DNA of 64,000 nt from Pseudarthrobacter phenanthrenivorans (GCF_000813845.1 NZ_JWTB01000024.1:62001-126000); one strand, 5' to 3'. Numbered from the stretch's first letter, positions 29,715-39,838 are shown. Program-made: numbers and translations. Notes: generated from the letters alone by a model not told the origin.

Positions 29715-30419
29715 ATGCAGACCTTCAAGCGCACCACTTTCACCGTCGCAGGCGTTGCAGCGGCCGCTCTGCTCAGCCTCACGGCATGTGGCGGATCCGG
29801 CAGCACCTCCGGCTCCTCGGCGTCGTCGGCGCCGATGGCGTCCTCCCCCAGCTCCAGCATGGCCTCCCCGTCCAGCTCCGCCATGGCCTCGCCGTCGGCA
29901 AGCTCCTCGGCAGCCAGCATGGATCCGGCAGCAAACCTGGTTGGCCCCGGCTGCGCCGCCTACGCCCAGCAGGTACCCACGGGCGCAGGATCGGTTGAAG
30001 GCATGGCCCTCGATCCGGTAGCCGTCGCCGCCTCCAACAACCCCATCCTGACCACGCTCACCGCCGCGGTTTCGGGCAAGCTGAACCCCAAGGTCGACCT
30101 GGTGGACACGCTCAACGGCGGCGAATTCACCGTCTTCGCACCGGTGGACGACGCCTTCAAGAAGATCGATGCCGCCACCATCGAGACGCTTAAGACGGAC
30201 GACGCCCTGCTGAGCAAGATCCTCACCTACCACGTAGTGCCCGGCCAGATCACCCCGGACAAGATCGCCGGCACCCACGCAACGGTTGAGGGCGGCTCCG
30301 TCACCGTCACCGGCAGCGGCGACAACCTCAAGGTGGACAACGCCAACGTCATCTGCGGCGGCGTGAAGACCAAGAACGCGACCGTCTACCTGGTCGACTC
30401 GGTCCTGATGCCCAAGTAG
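29715..30419 (+). CDS. fasciclin (FAS1) domain lipoprotein
   Basis: A 234-residue secreted lipoprotein. Signal helix [19 protein letters not shown] ends in the lipobox LTAC, so the mature protein should be lipid-anchored. A 50-residue Ser/Ala/Met/Pro linker is followed by one FAS1 domain with the H1 motif [16 protein letters not shown] and the H2 motif [12 protein letters not shown]. It resembles mycobacterial MPT70/MPT83, which act in cell-surface adhesion. AGGAG precedes ATG 29715 by 7 bases. A strong terminator follows, so it is a single-gene unit. Confidence 0.93.
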   Translation: MQTFKRTTFTVAGVAAAALLSLTACGGSGSTSGSSASSAPMASSPSSSMASPSSSAMASPSASSSAASMDPAANLVGPGCAAYAQQVPTGAGSVEGMALDPVAVAASNNPILTTLTAAVSGKLNPKVDLVDTLNGGEFTVFAPVDDAFKKIDAATIETLKTDDALLSKILTYHVVPGQITPDKIAGTHATVEGGSVTVTGSGDNLKVDNANVICGGVKTKNATVYLVDSVLMPK

Positions 30420-30456
30420 GACCGATGCGCGGGTAGGCACCCTCCAGGCCCCCCAT

Positions 30457-30493
30457 AAGGCCGGGTCCGCTGGCAACCAGCGGACCCGGCCTT
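30457..30493 (+). terminator. terminator after fasciclin gene
   Basis: Perfect 17-bp stem AAGGCCGGGTCCGCTGG with a CAA loop. Confidence 0.9.
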
Positions 30494-30537
30494 GGCGCGT
30501 CACGCCCTGCCTGGGACCGGCTCCAGGCCCAGTCCTC

Positions 30538-30543
30538 TAGACT
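30538..30543 (+). promoter_or_regulatory. -10 box of the substrate-binding protein gene
   Basis: TAGACT about 50 bases before the start codon. This gene has a real 5' leader with an AGAGGTGA ribosome-binding site (30581-30588), unlike many neighbours. Confidence 0.45.
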
Positions 30544-30595
30544 GGGTCCCGGCCCGCAAGCGGCGGAACCGGCAGCATCCAGAGGTGATAAACGA

Positions 30596-32263
30596 GTGCC
30601 CAGCAGTACATCGCGGCGGACGGTCATCAAAGCCGGCGCCGTCCTCATGGCTCTGGGCGTGACCTCATGCACGGGCATGCCGTCCCCCTCCCCCACGTCC
30701 GGGACACCCAGCTCGCCGCCGGCGGAACCCGGCGCAACGTTCAATTTCGGCACCGCCGCCCAGCCCCTGGGACTGGACCCGGCCCTGTCCAACGACGTGG
30801 AATCCCAGCGCATCACCCGGCAGATCCTCGAAGGCCTGGTGGGCGTGGACCAGACCACCGGCAAACCCACACCGCTGCTGGCCACCGAATGGAACGAGTC
30901 CAACGACGGACGGACCTACACCTTCAAGCTCCGCACCGGGGTGACGTTCCAGGACGGCACGCCGTTCAACGCCGACGCCGTCTGCGTCAACTTCAACCGG
31001 TGGTTCGCCTTCCCTGCCGAGCTTCGCCAACAGGCCCCGGGCAGCTCCTTCAAGGATGTCTTCAAGGCGCATTCGGATGAGCCGGAGCTGTCGATCTTCA
31101 AGAGCTGCACGGCGGTCGCGGCGGACACCGTCCAGATCGACCTCACGCAGCGCTTCACCGCGTTCCTCCAGGCCCTGACCCTGCCGGCCTTTGCCATGGC
31201 ATCGCCTGCAGCCCTCACCGCAGGCAAGGCGGATGTCCTGGACCAGAACCGGGGCGGCCAGGTGATGTCCGCGTTCGCCACCAACCCCGTCGGCACCGGC
31301 CCCTTCACCATGGGGGCGTGGGGCAGCGACAGTGTCACCCTGGCCACCAATAAGAGGTATTGGGGTGACCGCGGCCAGATCGCCACCATCAACTTCATGG
31401 CCTACAACCACCCCCAGGCCCGGCTCCAGGCCCTGCTGGACGGCACCCTCGACGGCTACGACGCCGTAACGGTGGGAAATTTCGACCAACTGGTCAAGCG
31501 CGGCAAGCAGATCGTCCAGCGCGACCCGTTCTCGGTGATGTACCTGGGCATGAACCAGGACATCCCCGTCCTCCAGAACCAGAAGATCCGGCAGGCGGTG
31601 GAGCTTGCCATCGACAAGGACACCCTGATCCGGAAATTCTTCATCGACAACACGGCGAAGGCCACGCAGTTTGTGCCACCCAAGATCAGCGGCTTCAACA
31701 ACGACGCGCCGGAGCTTGGCCACGACCCGCTGAAGGCCAAGGACTACCTCAAGGACGGCGGCTACGCGGGCGAGGAACTGAAGTTCTACTACCCCTTGAA
31801 CGTCACCCGCCCTTACCTGCCCACACCGGAGAAGGTGTACGCCGAGCTCAGCCGCCAGCTCACCGCCGTCGGGTTCAACATCCGGCCCGTGCCCGTCGAC
31901 TGGTCCGACGGCTACCTCCGGAAAGTCCAGTCCGCCGGCGACCACGCGTTCCACATCCTTGGCTGGAACGGTTCCTACTCCGATGCGGACAACTTCGTTG
32001 GCCCCTTGTTCGGGCAGAAGAACGGCGAGTTCGGGTACCAGGATCCGCAGGTCTTTTCGAAGATCAACCGGGCGCGTGGACTGCCTGACGGGAAGGAACG
32101 GGATGAGCTTTATCACAGCATCAACTCCCAGATCGCCGCGACCGTGCCGGCCGTTCCCATCGCCTTCCCCATCTCCGCGCTGGCGCTGTCGGACCGGGTG
32201 CTGAACTACCCCGCGTCGCCGGTCTTAAACGAAGTTTTCACGAAGGTCCAGCTAAAGCCTTGA
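30596..32263 (+). CDS. peptide/nickel-type ABC substrate-binding lipoprotein (SBP_bac_5)
   Basis: A 555-residue extracellular solute-binding protein. The N-terminus [20 protein letters not shown] combines a twin-arginine-like motif with a lipobox (C25), so Tat export and lipid anchoring are likely. [45 protein letters not shown] and [20 protein letters not shown] are hallmarks of the DppA/OppA family. Permease and ATPase genes are absent on both sides, so it is an orphan binding protein. The start is GTG 30596, 7 bases after AGAGGTGA. Confidence 0.92.
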   Translation: MPSSTSRRTVIKAGAVLMALGVTSCTGMPSPSPTSGTPSSPPAEPGATFNFGTAAQPLGLDPALSNDVESQRITRQILEGLVGVDQTTGKPTPLLATEWNESNDGRTYTFKLRTGVTFQDGTPFNADAVCVNFNRWFAFPAELRQQAPGSSFKDVFKAHSDEPELSIFKSCTAVAADTVQIDLTQRFTAFLQALTLPAFAMASPAALTAGKADVLDQNRGGQVMSAFATNPVGTGPFTMGAWGSDSVTLATNKRYWGDRGQIATINFMAYNHPQARLQALLDGTLDGYDAVTVGNFDQLVKRGKQIVQRDPFSVMYLGMNQDIPVLQNQKIRQAVELAIDKDTLIRKFFIDNTAKATQFVPPKISGFNNDAPELGHDPLKAKDYLKDGGYAGEELKFYYPLNVTRPYLPTPEKVYAELSRQLTAVGFNIRPVPVDWSDGYLRKVQSAGDHAFHILGWNGSYSDADNFVGPLFGQKNGEFGYQDPQVFSKINRARGLPDGKERDELYHSINSQIAATVPAVPIAFPISALALSDRVLNYPASPVLNEVFTKVQLKP

Positions 32264-32342
32264 CGGGCCCGGCCAATTTCAGTATGCGGGCTGCACGGGG
32301 ATATTCTGTGACAGCCAGAGCCGCTGCAATCGGAGACTGATC

Positions 32343-33845
32343 GTGACCTTCATTTCCAAGACCCCACACGCCGACGTTGTCCTGATAGGCGGCGGCATCA
32401 TGAGCGCCACGCTGGGGGCATTCCTCAAGCAGCTGGAGCCGGACTGGACCATCTCGCTGTTCGAACGGCTGGACCAGCCGGGACTCGAAAGTTCCGATCC
32501 GTGGAACAACGCAGGAACGGGTCACGCCGCCCTCTGCGAACTCAACTACTCGCCCGCAGCCAAAGACGGCTCGGTCAACCCCGCCAAGGCACTGCTCATC
32601 AACGAACAGTTCCAGCTCTCCCGCCAGTTCTGGTCCCACCTGGTGGACAACAACCTGATCGGTTCGCCCAAGGGCTTCATCAACACCGTCCCGCACATGA
32701 GCTTCGTCATCGGCGAGGACCACACACGGTTCCTGAAGACCCGCTACGAGGCACTGAAGCCGCACACCCTGTTCCGGAGCATGGAATACTCCGAGGACCA
32801 CGCGCAGATCGCCAAGTGGGCCCCCTTGATCGTCAAGGGCCGCGACCCCAAGCAGCGCATCGCCGCCACCCGCGCCGCCGAGGGCACGGACGTCGACTTC
32901 GGCGCCCTGACCCGCGAGCTGATCAGCTACATGGGGAACAACGGCGTCGAGATCAACTACGGCCATGACGTCACCGGCATTTCCCGGGCGTCCGACGGCG
33001 GCTGGGACCTGTCGCTGAAGTACCCCAAGTCCGGCGAGCACGGCAAGATCCACGCCAAATTCGTCTTCGTCGGCGCCGGCGGCGGAGCCCTGCACCTGCT
33101 GCAGGCCTCCGGCATTCCGGAAAGCAAGGGCTACGGCGGGTTCCCCGTCTCCGGCCAGTTCTTCCGCTGCACGGACGAGGCCATCGCCGCCCAGCACAGC
33201 GCCAAGGTCTACGGCCAGGCGTCCGTGGGCGCTCCCCCCATGTCCGTCCCGCACCTTGACACCCGCTACGTTGACGGAAAACGGTCACTCCTGTTCGGCC
33301 CCTACGCAGGCTTCTCCACCAACTTCCTCAAGAACGGCTCCTACCTGGACCTGCCGCTGTCCATCCGGCCGGGCAACATCATTCCCATGCTGGCCGTGGC
33401 CAAGGACAACATGGACCTCACGGCCTACCTGGTCAAGGAAGTGGTCAAGAAGCACGACCAGAAGGTTGAGGCGCTTCGCGAGTACTACCCCGAGGCAAAG
33501 GGCGGGGACTGGGAACTCATTACGGCCGGCCAGCGTGTACAGATCATCAAGAAAGACCCGCAAAAGGGCGGCATCCTTCAGTTCGGCACCGAAGTGATCG
33601 CCGGCCGCGACGGCTCCATCGGTGCGCTCCTGGGCGCCTCGCCCGGAGCCTCGACCGCTGTCCCCATCATGATCGAGCTCCTCCAGAAGACGTTCCCCAA
33701 GAACTTCAAGGGCTGGCAGGCAAAGCTCAAGGACATGATGCCCGGCTACGGGGTGAAGCTGGATGAGAATCCGGAGCTCGCCACGGAGCTGGAACGGGCC
33801 ACGGCCAAGTCCCTCCAGCTGGAGAGCGTTTCCGCCAGCCGCTGA
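32343..33845 (+). CDS. mqo: malate:quinone oxidoreductase
   Basis: A 500-residue FAD-dependent, membrane-associated enzyme oxidising malate to oxaloacetate with electrons to the quinone pool, a TCA step that does not use NAD. The FAD motif is [42 protein letters not shown] and [19 protein letters not shown] are diagnostic of Mqo. The start is GTG 32343 with GGAGA upstream. A hairpin spans the stop codon and ends the transcript before the RND gene. Confidence 0.96.
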   Translation: MTFISKTPHADVVLIGGGIMSATLGAFLKQLEPDWTISLFERLDQPGLESSDPWNNAGTGHAALCELNYSPAAKDGSVNPAKALLINEQFQLSRQFWSHLVDNNLIGSPKGFINTVPHMSFVIGEDHTRFLKTRYEALKPHTLFRSMEYSEDHAQIAKWAPLIVKGRDPKQRIAATRAAEGTDVDFGALTRELISYMGNNGVEINYGHDVTGISRASDGGWDLSLKYPKSGEHGKIHAKFVFVGAGGGALHLLQASGIPESKGYGGFPVSGQFFRCTDEAIAAQHSAKVYGQASVGAPPMSVPHLDTRYVDGKRSLLFGPYAGFSTNFLKNGSYLDLPLSIRPGNIIPMLAVAKDNMDLTAYLVKEVVKKHDQKVEALREYYPEAKGGDWELITAGQRVQIIKKDPQKGGILQFGTEVIAGRDGSIGALLGASPGASTAVPIMIELLQKTFPKNFKGWQAKLKDMMPGYGVKLDENPELATELERATAKSLQLESVSASR

Positions 33846-33867
33846 CCCTGCGGGGCCAGCGGCTGGC
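33834..33867 (+). terminator. hairpin spanning the mqo stop
   Basis: 11-bp stem GCCAGCCGCTG / CAGCGGCTGGC with a 12-base loop. No T-run follows. Confidence 0.6.
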
Positions 33868-33912
33868 ACCCCCAGGGCATGTACCAGTCACTTAGACCCC
33901 AGGAGACCACCC

Positions 33913-36900
33913 ATGTTCCGGCTGGCCCATCTTTCCCTGGCGAACCGGGCCCTGATCGCACTGATCACGGTCTTCGCCTCGGTCTTCGGCGTGATCACCA
34001 TGTCGTCGCTGAAGCAGGAGCTCATCCCTTCGATTGAGTTCCCGCAGATCACGGTGCTCAGCTCAATGCCGGGGGCGTCACCGGAAGTGGTGGACAAGCA
34101 GGTCAGCGGTCCGCTGGAAAAGGCGCTGAACGGCGTGGAGGGGCTGGAATCCACCTCCTCCACGTCGCGCACGGGCGTTTCCCAGATCACCATGGTGTTC
34201 ACCTACGGCTCCAACCTGGACCGGGCCCGGAACCAGATCGACCGGGCCATTTCCAACGCCAAGCGGACGCTGCCCGCCGATGTGCAGCCGCAGGCCATCG
34301 CCGGAAGCATCAGTGACTTCCCCATCGTCTTCCTCGCCGTTTCGTCGGACAAGCCGCTCAGCGAACTGAACGCCGACCTGCAGCGGCTGAGCGTGCCCCG
34401 GCTGCAGAAGATCGACGGCGTCCGCAGCGCCGATGTCACCGGCGGCGCGTCCCAGCACATCGAGATCCTGCCGCGTCCCGACGCCGTCGCGGCCAACGGC
34501 ACCAGCCTCACCGCCATCCGCGACGCCCTCTCCAGCAACGGGGCACTGGTCCCCGCGGGCACGCTCGAGGACCAGGGCAAGACCCTTTCGCTGCAGATCG
34601 GCAGCCCCGTGGACTCCCTTGACGCCATCAAGGCGCTGCCCCTGGCCGGCGCTAAAAACGCCGCCACCATTGGCTCTGTGGCCGACGTGTCCCTGAAGGA
34701 CGATGAACGCACCTCCATCACCCGTACCAACGGGGCTGAGACGCTGGCGGTGTCGGTGACAAAGAAACCCGAAGGCGACACGGTGGGAATCTCGCACGCG
34801 GTGCGGGATTCGCTCAAGGACCTGGAAACTGAACTGGGCTCCAATGCCAAGTTCACCCCGGTCTTCGACCAGGCACCCTTCATCGAGAAGTCCATCAAGG
34901 ACCTCACCACCGAAGGCCTGCTGGGCCTCGGTTTCGCCGTCGCCGTCATCCTGCTCTTCCTGATGTCCGCCCGGTCCACGCTGGTCACCGCAGTGTCCAT
35001 TCCGCTGTCCCTGCTGATCACCTTCATTGGCCTCTCCGCCACCGGCTACTCGCTGAACATCCTGACGCTCGGCGCGCTGACCATCGCCATCGGCCGCGTG
35101 GTGGACGACTCCATCGTGGTGATCGAGAACATCAAGCGGCACCTCAGCTACGGCGAGGAAAAGTCCGCCGCCATCCTCACCGCCATCCGGGAAGTGGCCG
35201 GCGCCATTACCGCCTCGACCTTGACCACGGTGGCGGTGTTCCTGCCCATTGCCTTCGTCGGCGAACTCGCCGGGGAACTGTTCCGGCCCTTCGCCCTGAC
35301 CGTGACCATGGCACTGCTGGCGTCCCTGCTGGTGTCCCTGACCATCGTCCCGGTACTCGCCTACTGGTTCCTGAGGAACCCCAAGGGAACACCGACAGGA
35401 ATGGCCGCGGGGTCCGCTGAGGCCCGCCGGACCGCCGCGGAGGCAACGGCGAAGGCGCACGACGCCGAACAGCGCAGCCGCCTGCAGCGCGGCTACCTGC
35501 CCATCCTTCGGTCCACCCAGAAGTATCCGGTCATCACCATGCTGGCAGCAGTCCTGGTCCTCGGTGCCACCGGTGCCATGACCCCCCTGCTCGCCACGAA
35601 CCTGCTCGGCAATTCCGGACAGAACAGCCTCACGGTCCGGCAGGTGCTCCCGCCCGGGACCAGCCTTGCGGACACAAGCGCCGCCGCCATCCGCCTCGAG
35701 GAAGTCCTCCGCGGAATCGATGGCATCAAGGACGTCCAGGTCACCTCCGGCAACGCCCAGGCCGGCTTCGCGGCGCTCACTTCCACCGGTTCCTCGAACT
35801 CCACCTTCACCGTGGTCACTGACGAGAAGGCGAACCAGGAGAAGCTCCAGGACACGGTGAGGTCGGAACTGGCGAACGTGCCCGACTCGGGCAAGGTGTC
35901 CGTGGGCACCCAGCAGGGCGGCTTCGGCACCTCCTCCACGGTCGACATCACCCTGAAGGCAGCCACCAGCGAGGACCTGCAGTCCGCCAGCGACACGATG
36001 GTGGCGGCCATGACCGGCGTGCCGGGCACCAGCGAAGTGGCGAGCAACCTTGCCGCCAGCCAGCCCGTGGTGCAGGTCAAGGTGGACAGGGCCAAGGCCG
36101 TGGCCGCGGGACTGAACGAGGAACAGGTGGCGGGGGTCCTGGCGTCAACCATCAGCCCCATCCCCGCCGGCACGGTGCGGATCGACACCAATGATTTCCC
36201 CGTGCGGATCGGCAAGGGCACCCGGTTCACCAGCATCGACGCCGTCCGGAACATCCCGCTGCCCGCTGGCGGCCGCCCCGTGACGCTGGGAAGCATAGCC
36301 TCGGTGGACCTTGTGAACGCCCCCGTGTCCGTCACCGCCAGCAACGGTGAGCGCACCGCCAAAGTGTCCATCACGCCGTCGGGCTCCAACCTGGGCGCCG
36401 TGAACACCGAAGTCCAAAAGCGCCTGGCGGACGTCCAGCTGCCGCCGGGGGTCACCGCCCAGATCGGCGGCGCCACCACCCAGCAGGCGGAATCCTTCCG
36501 CCAGCTTGGCCTTGCCCTGCTGGCGGCCATCGCGATCGTGTACGTGATCATGGTGGCCACCTTCAAGTCCCTCATCCAGCCGCTGATCCTGCTGGTCTCC
36601 GTGCCGTTCGCAGCGACCGGTGCCGTGGCCCTGCTGGTGGTCACCGGCGTACCGCTCGGGCTGCCGTCGCTGATCGGCATGCTCATGCTGGTGGGCATCG
36701 TGGTGACCAATGCCATTGTGCTGATTGACCTGATCAACCAGTACCGGCAGCCGCGCGACGGGCACCCCGGCATGAACGTGGCGGATGCAATCACCAACGG
36801 CGCACGGCAGCGCCTGCGTCCCATCCTGATGACCGCCCTGGCCACCGTCTTCGCGCTGACGCCGATGGCCCTGGGGCTCACGGGCGGGGGCGGCTTCATT

Positions 36901-37146
36901 TCGCAGCCCCTGGCCGTGGTGGTGATCGGCGGGCTGGTGTCATCCACCGCGCTGACCCTGGTGCTGGTCCCGGTCCTGTACCGGCTTGTCGAGGGACGGC
37001 GCGAGAAGAAGGCACTGCTCCGGGACCTGAAGGCCCGTCCCGAATTCGGCCCCGGCCCGGACGTGGACGGCGAGTTCCGCGACTGGACCACCGGCCAGGT
37101 GCCCAAGGTCAGCGGCCGGCGCGCTGCGCCCGGCGGCGCTGAATAG
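33913..37146 (+). CDS. RND-family efflux permease (AcrB/SwrC-like)
   Basis: A 1077-residue permease of the hydrophobe/amphiphile efflux branch, duplicated with six helices per half. The N-terminus SLANRALIALITVFASVFGV to ELIPSIEFPQITV, the proton-relay helix with GRVVDDSIVVIENIKRH, and the second-half VGIVVTNAIVLIDLINQYR mark AcrB-type proteins. The closest architecture in Gram-positives is YerP/SwrC of Bacillus, which works without an outer membrane channel. No membrane-fusion protein gene is adjacent. AGGAG lies 7 bases before the ATG. A cytoplasmic C-terminal tail follows the last helix. Confidence 0.92.
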   Translation: MFRLAHLSLANRALIALITVFASVFGVITMSSLKQELIPSIEFPQITVLSSMPGASPEVVDKQVSGPLEKALNGVEGLESTSSTSRTGVSQITMVFTYGSNLDRARNQIDRAISNAKRTLPADVQPQAIAGSISDFPIVFLAVSSDKPLSELNADLQRLSVPRLQKIDGVRSADVTGGASQHIEILPRPDAVAANGTSLTAIRDALSSNGALVPAGTLEDQGKTLSLQIGSPVDSLDAIKALPLAGAKNAATIGSVADVSLKDDERTSITRTNGAETLAVSVTKKPEGDTVGISHAVRDSLKDLETELGSNAKFTPVFDQAPFIEKSIKDLTTEGLLGLGFAVAVILLFLMSARSTLVTAVSIPLSLLITFIGLSATGYSLNILTLGALTIAIGRVVDDSIVVIENIKRHLSYGEEKSAAILTAIREVAGAITASTLTTVAVFLPIAFVGELAGELFRPFALTVTMALLASLLVSLTIVPVLAYWFLRNPKGTPTGMAAGSAEARRTAAEATAKAHDAEQRSRLQRGYLPILRSTQKYPVITMLAAVLVLGATGAMTPLLATNLLGNSGQNSLTVRQVLPPGTSLADTSAAAIRLEEVLRGIDGIKDVQVTSGNAQAGFAALTSTGSSNSTFTVVTDEKANQEKLQDTVRSELANVPDSGKVSVGTQQGGFGTSSTVDITLKAATSEDLQSASDTMVAAMTGVPGTSEVASNLAASQPVVQVKVDRAKAVAAGLNEEQVAGVLASTISPIPAGTVRIDTNDFPVRIGKGTRFTSIDAVRNIPLPAGGRPVTLGSIASVDLVNAPVSVTASNGERTAKVSITPSGSNLGAVNTEVQKRLADVQLPPGVTAQIGGATTQQAESFRQLGLALLAAIAIVYVIMVATFKSLIQPLILLVSVPFAATGAVALLVVTGVPLGLPSLIGMLMLVGIVVTNAIVLIDLINQYRQPRDGHPGMNVADAITNGARQRLRPILMTALATVFALTPMALGLTGGGGFISQPLAVVVIGGLVSSTALTLVLVPVLYRLVEGRREKKALLRDLKARPEFGPGPDVDGEFRDWTTGQVPKVSGRRAAPGGAE

Positions 37147-37160
37147 TCCGAGTGACCCGA

Positions 37161-37197
37161 CCGATGCCCGTACCGCACCCCGCGGTGCGGGCATCGG
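37161..37197 (+). terminator. terminator after RND gene
   Basis: 16-bp stem (one T-G pair), CCGATGCCCGTACCGC against GCGGTGCGGGCATCGG, loop ACCCC. Confidence 0.85.
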
Positions 37198-37282
37198 TGC
37201 ATTAAAGCCCGGAAGAAATCCGCACGGGAATAATCCCCGCCGCAGGGCGTTGCAGGAGGCAATAAATGCAAATGCATCTAAA

Positions 37283-37302
37283 TTGGTTTAGACTTAAACC
37301 AA
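37283..37302. promoter_or_regulatory. candidate MarR operator before the LLM oxidoreductase gene
   Basis: Perfect 8-bp dyad TTGGTTTA-gact-TAAACCAA. It overlaps a likely -10 box TAGACT (37289-37294), so a bound repressor would block initiation. The second gene of the pair encodes a MarR regulator, the natural candidate to bind here. Confidence 0.7.
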
Positions 37303-37333
37303 GCCAGCAAGTCCAGCTACGGAAGGGCACATC

Positions 37334-38443
37334 ATGCAGATCGGTGTTTTCAGCGTCAGCGATATCACCACGGACCCCACCACGGGCCGCACTCCCACCG
37401 AGCACGAACGCATCAAGGCCTCGGTGGCCATCGCGAAAAAGGTCGAGGAAATCGGCATGGATGTCTACGCCCTGGGCGAGCACCACAACCGGCCGTTCTT
37501 CTCCTCCTCCCCCACCACCACGCTTGCCTACATCGCCGCGCAGACCGAGCGGATCATCCTCTCCACGGCCACCACGCTGATCACCACGAACGACCCCGTG
37601 AAGATCGCCGAGGATTTCGCCATGCTCCAGCACCTTGCCGACGGCCGCGTGGACCTGGTCCTGGGCCGCGGCAACACCGCCCCGGTGTACCCGTGGTTCG
37701 GCAAGAACATCCAGGACGGGGTGGAACTAGCCATCGAAAACTACAGCCTCCTGCGCAAGCTGTGGGATGAGGACACCGTTAATTGGTCCGGCAAGTTCCG
37801 CACCCCGCTGCAGAACTTCACCTCCACGCCCCGTCCGCTGGACGGCGTGGCGCCCTTCGTGTGGCACGGCTCCATCCGCACCCCGCAGATCGCGGAAGTG
37901 GCCGCGTACTTCGGTGACGGCTTCTTCGCCAACAACATCTTCTGGCCCAAGGAGCACTACCAGCAGCTGATCGGCCTCTACCGCGAACGGTACGAGCACT
38001 ACGGCCACGGCACGGCGGACCAGGCGATCGTTGGACTCGGCGGCCAGTTCTTCATGCGGAAGAACTCCCAGGATGCGGTCAAGGAATTCCGCCCGTACTT
38101 CGACAACGCCCCGGTGTACGGCCACGGCCCGTCGCTGGAGGACTTCACCTCCCAGACGCCGCTGACGGTGGGCAGCCCGCAGGAAGTCATCGAAAAGACG
38201 CTGACCTTCCGCGAGTACTTTGGGGACTACCAGCGCCAGCTGTTCCTCATCGACCACGCGGGACTGCCGCTGAAGACCGTCCTGGAGCAGCTGGACCTGT
38301 TCGGCGAGGAAGTGCTCCCGGTGCTGCGCAAGGAATACGCGGCCCTCAAGCCTGCGCACGTCCCCGAGCCGCCCACCCACGCGGGCCGCGTCGCCGCCCT
38401 GCTGGCGTCGCAGGACGCCGAAAAAGCCACGTCGGAGGCGTAG
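37334..38443 (+). CDS. LLM-class flavin-dependent oxidoreductase
   Basis: A 369-residue bacterial luciferase-like monooxygenase using FMNH2. The TIM-barrel landmarks are MDVYALGEHHNRPFFSSSP, TTLITTNDPVKIAEDFAMLQHLADGRVDLVLGRG and GSPQEVIEKTLTF. The EHH motif early in the barrel is typical of the subgroup close to luciferase alpha subunits. The substrate is unknown. Its stop TAG shares a base with the GTG start of the MarR gene, so the two are translationally coupled. The palindrome just upstream suggests substrate-type induction. Confidence 0.92.
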   Translation: MQIGVFSVSDITTDPTTGRTPTEHERIKASVAIAKKVEEIGMDVYALGEHHNRPFFSSSPTTTLAYIAAQTERIILSTATTLITTNDPVKIAEDFAMLQHLADGRVDLVLGRGNTAPVYPWFGKNIQDGVELAIENYSLLRKLWDEDTVNWSGKFRTPLQNFTSTPRPLDGVAPFVWHGSIRTPQIAEVAAYFGDGFFANNIFWPKEHYQQLIGLYRERYEHYGHGTADQAIVGLGGQFFMRKNSQDAVKEFRPYFDNAPVYGHGPSLEDFTSQTPLTVGSPQEVIEKTLTFREYFGDYQRQLFLIDHAGLPLKTVLEQLDLFGEEVLPVLRKEYAALKPAHVPEPPTHAGRVAALLASQDAEKATSEA

Positions 38444-38910
38444 TGGCTGCGGGGGGATCGGAATCGCCGGTGCGGCTGGCTGCCGAAACGTGGGAATCGC
38501 TGTTCAGGGCGCAGGTCGCCGTGATGCGGAGGCTGCAGTCCGGGCCGGCGTTCCGGAAGCTGGCGCTGAATGAGTACGACGTGCTGTTCACGCTCAGCCG
38601 GTGTCCGTCCGGCTGGCTCCGGCTCAACGAGCTTAACGACAACGTCCTGTTGAGCCAGTCCAGCCTGAGCCGGCTGGTGGAACGGCTGGAAAAGCGGGGA
38701 CTGGTGGCCAGGATGCCGGCGCCCGAGGACGGCCGCGGCGTGCTGCTCAAGCTGACGGACGAAGGACGGGAGCTGCAGAAGGACATCGGCCGCGAGCATG
38801 TCCGGGACATTTCCGCGCTGGTGGGCCCGGCACTGACCGCCGCCGAGCAAAAAGAACTGATGCGCCTGACGGACAAGCTGCGGAATTCGCTGGGCCAGCT
38901 GCCCCGCTAG
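38443..38910 (+). CDS. MarR-family transcriptional regulator
   Basis: A 155-residue winged-helix protein. The HTH is LNELNDNVLLSQSSLSRLVERLEKRGLV and the wing is RMPAPEDGRGVLLKLTDEGREL. The start is GTG 38443, overlapping the stop of the LLM gene (TAGTG), with GGAGG upstream. The pair is probably autoregulated through the dyad at 37283-37302. No cysteine is present in the chain, so direct thiol redox sensing is unlikely. Confidence 0.9.
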   Translation: MAAGGSESPVRLAAETWESLFRAQVAVMRRLQSGPAFRKLALNEYDVLFTLSRCPSGWLRLNELNDNVLLSQSSLSRLVERLEKRGLVARMPAPEDGRGVLLKLTDEGRELQKDIGREHVRDISALVGPALTAAEQKELMRLTDKLRNSLGQLPR

Positions 38911-38928
38911 GCCCGGCATGGGCCGGGC
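38911..38928. terminator. short hairpin between convergent genes
   Basis: GCCCGGC / GCCGGGC with an ATGG loop, directly after the MarR stop codon. It begins a G+C-rich stretch to 39000 with four further GGGCCGG-like units. Confidence 0.5.
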
Positions 38929-39000
38929 AGGCGAAACGGGCCGGGCGAAAGGGGCCGGGCCGCCTCACGGGCAGGCGGGACGGGCCGGGAAGGGCCGGTG
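38928..39000. repeat. GGGCCGGG-type simple repeats
   Basis: Four irregularly spaced GGGCCGG units in the gap between the convergent MarR and transglutaminase genes. No gene is seen here. Confidence 0.6.
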
Positions 39001-39013
39001 GGTATTCCCCCGC

Positions 39014-39049
39014 CAGCCCAGCTGCACCAGGTCAGCCCAGCTGCACCAG
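39014..39049. repeat. 17-bp direct repeat across the transglutaminase stop
   Basis: CAGCCCAGCTGCACCAG occurs at 39014-39030 and 39033-39049. The second copy holds the last codons of the transglutaminase gene, and the first lies just past its stop, so the gene end has been tandemly duplicated. Confidence 0.85.
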
Positions 39050-39838
39050 CCGGGAGGGATCCTCTGCGGGCAGGTCCCCGTTGACCACGGCGGTGACCCG
39101 CAGCTGGTTCAACGCCAGGCTGCCGCCCACAGTGGAGAGGAAGGCCGTGTCCGAGGAGTCCCTGCCGGCGGTGATCCGCAGCATCGATTCCCGCGGGGCG
39201 AGGCCGGTGGGGTCGATCACGTGCCAGGCGCCCTCCACGTAGGCCTCGGCCACGGCGTGGAAGTCCATGGGGCTCAGTCCGGGCGCGTAGACGGCCGCCA
39301 GGCGGGCGGGGATGTCCTTGGAGCGGAGCAGTGCGATGGCCAGGTGGGCGAAGTCCCGGCAGACGCCGCGCCTGCTCAGGAGCGTCTCCACGGCACCGTC
39401 CGTGCCGCGGGACGAGCCGCTGATGTAGCGGAGCTCCCCGTTGACCCAATCCCGGACGGCGTGCACCAGGCCGGCCCCCTGGACCCCCTCGAATTCGGCG
39501 TAGGACGTGGGAAGCAGCCGGTCCGATTCGGCGTAGCGGCTGGGCCTTACGTAGCGGATCCGGTCGGCCAGGCTGGCGTCTTCCGGAATGCCGCGGCCGG
39601 ACACGGTGGCTGAATAGTCCACGGTCACGTCCGTGGGCTCGGCGAACTCCATGTAGTGGAAGCGTCCGCCATGATGGTCGGAGATCTCCGTGAGCCGGAC
39701 CTCTTCCCCGCCGGCCAGGACGGACAGGGATTCTGCGAAGGACGAATACCCGCTGTTCCTCGCGACGGTGATGGCCATGGCCACCTTGGTGTTGGCGCTG
39801 GTTTTGAAAGCCAGGCGTGCGGAAACAGAGCGTTCCAT
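39032..39838 (-). CDS. transglutaminase-like cysteine peptidase family protein
   Basis: A 268-residue protein with the transglutaminase-core triad: Cys160 in SRRGVCRDFAH, His194 in MDFHAVAEAYV, Asp209 in WHVIDPTGLAPR. An N-terminal all-beta region resembles the bacterial transglutaminase N domain. There is no signal peptide, so it is probably cytoplasmic. Its role in bacteria is mostly unknown (protease or amidase). GGAGA precedes the ATG. Confidence 0.9.
   Translation of the reverse strand: MERSVSARLAFKTSANTKVAMAITVARNSGYSSFAESLSVLAGGEEVRLTEISDHHGGRFHYMEFAEPTDVTVDYSATVSGRGIPEDASLADRIRYVRPSRYAESDRLLPTSYAEFEGVQGAGLVHAVRDWVNGELRYISGSSRGTDGAVETLLSRRGVCRDFAHLAIALLRSKDIPARLAAVYAPGLSPMDFHAVAEAYVEGAWHVIDPTGLAPRESMLRITAGRDSSDTAFLSTVGGSLALNQLRVTAVVNGDLPAEDPSRLVQLG

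Noticed and set aside
35493..37277. 594-codon minus-strand open frame
   Set aside because: It is Ser/Thr/Arg-rich antisense of the RND permease without recognisable motifs.
38928..39000. GGGCCGGG repeats as a CRISPR-like or mobile element repeat
   Set aside because: Units are short, irregularly spaced and without spacers of constant length. They look like simple G+C-rich sequence.
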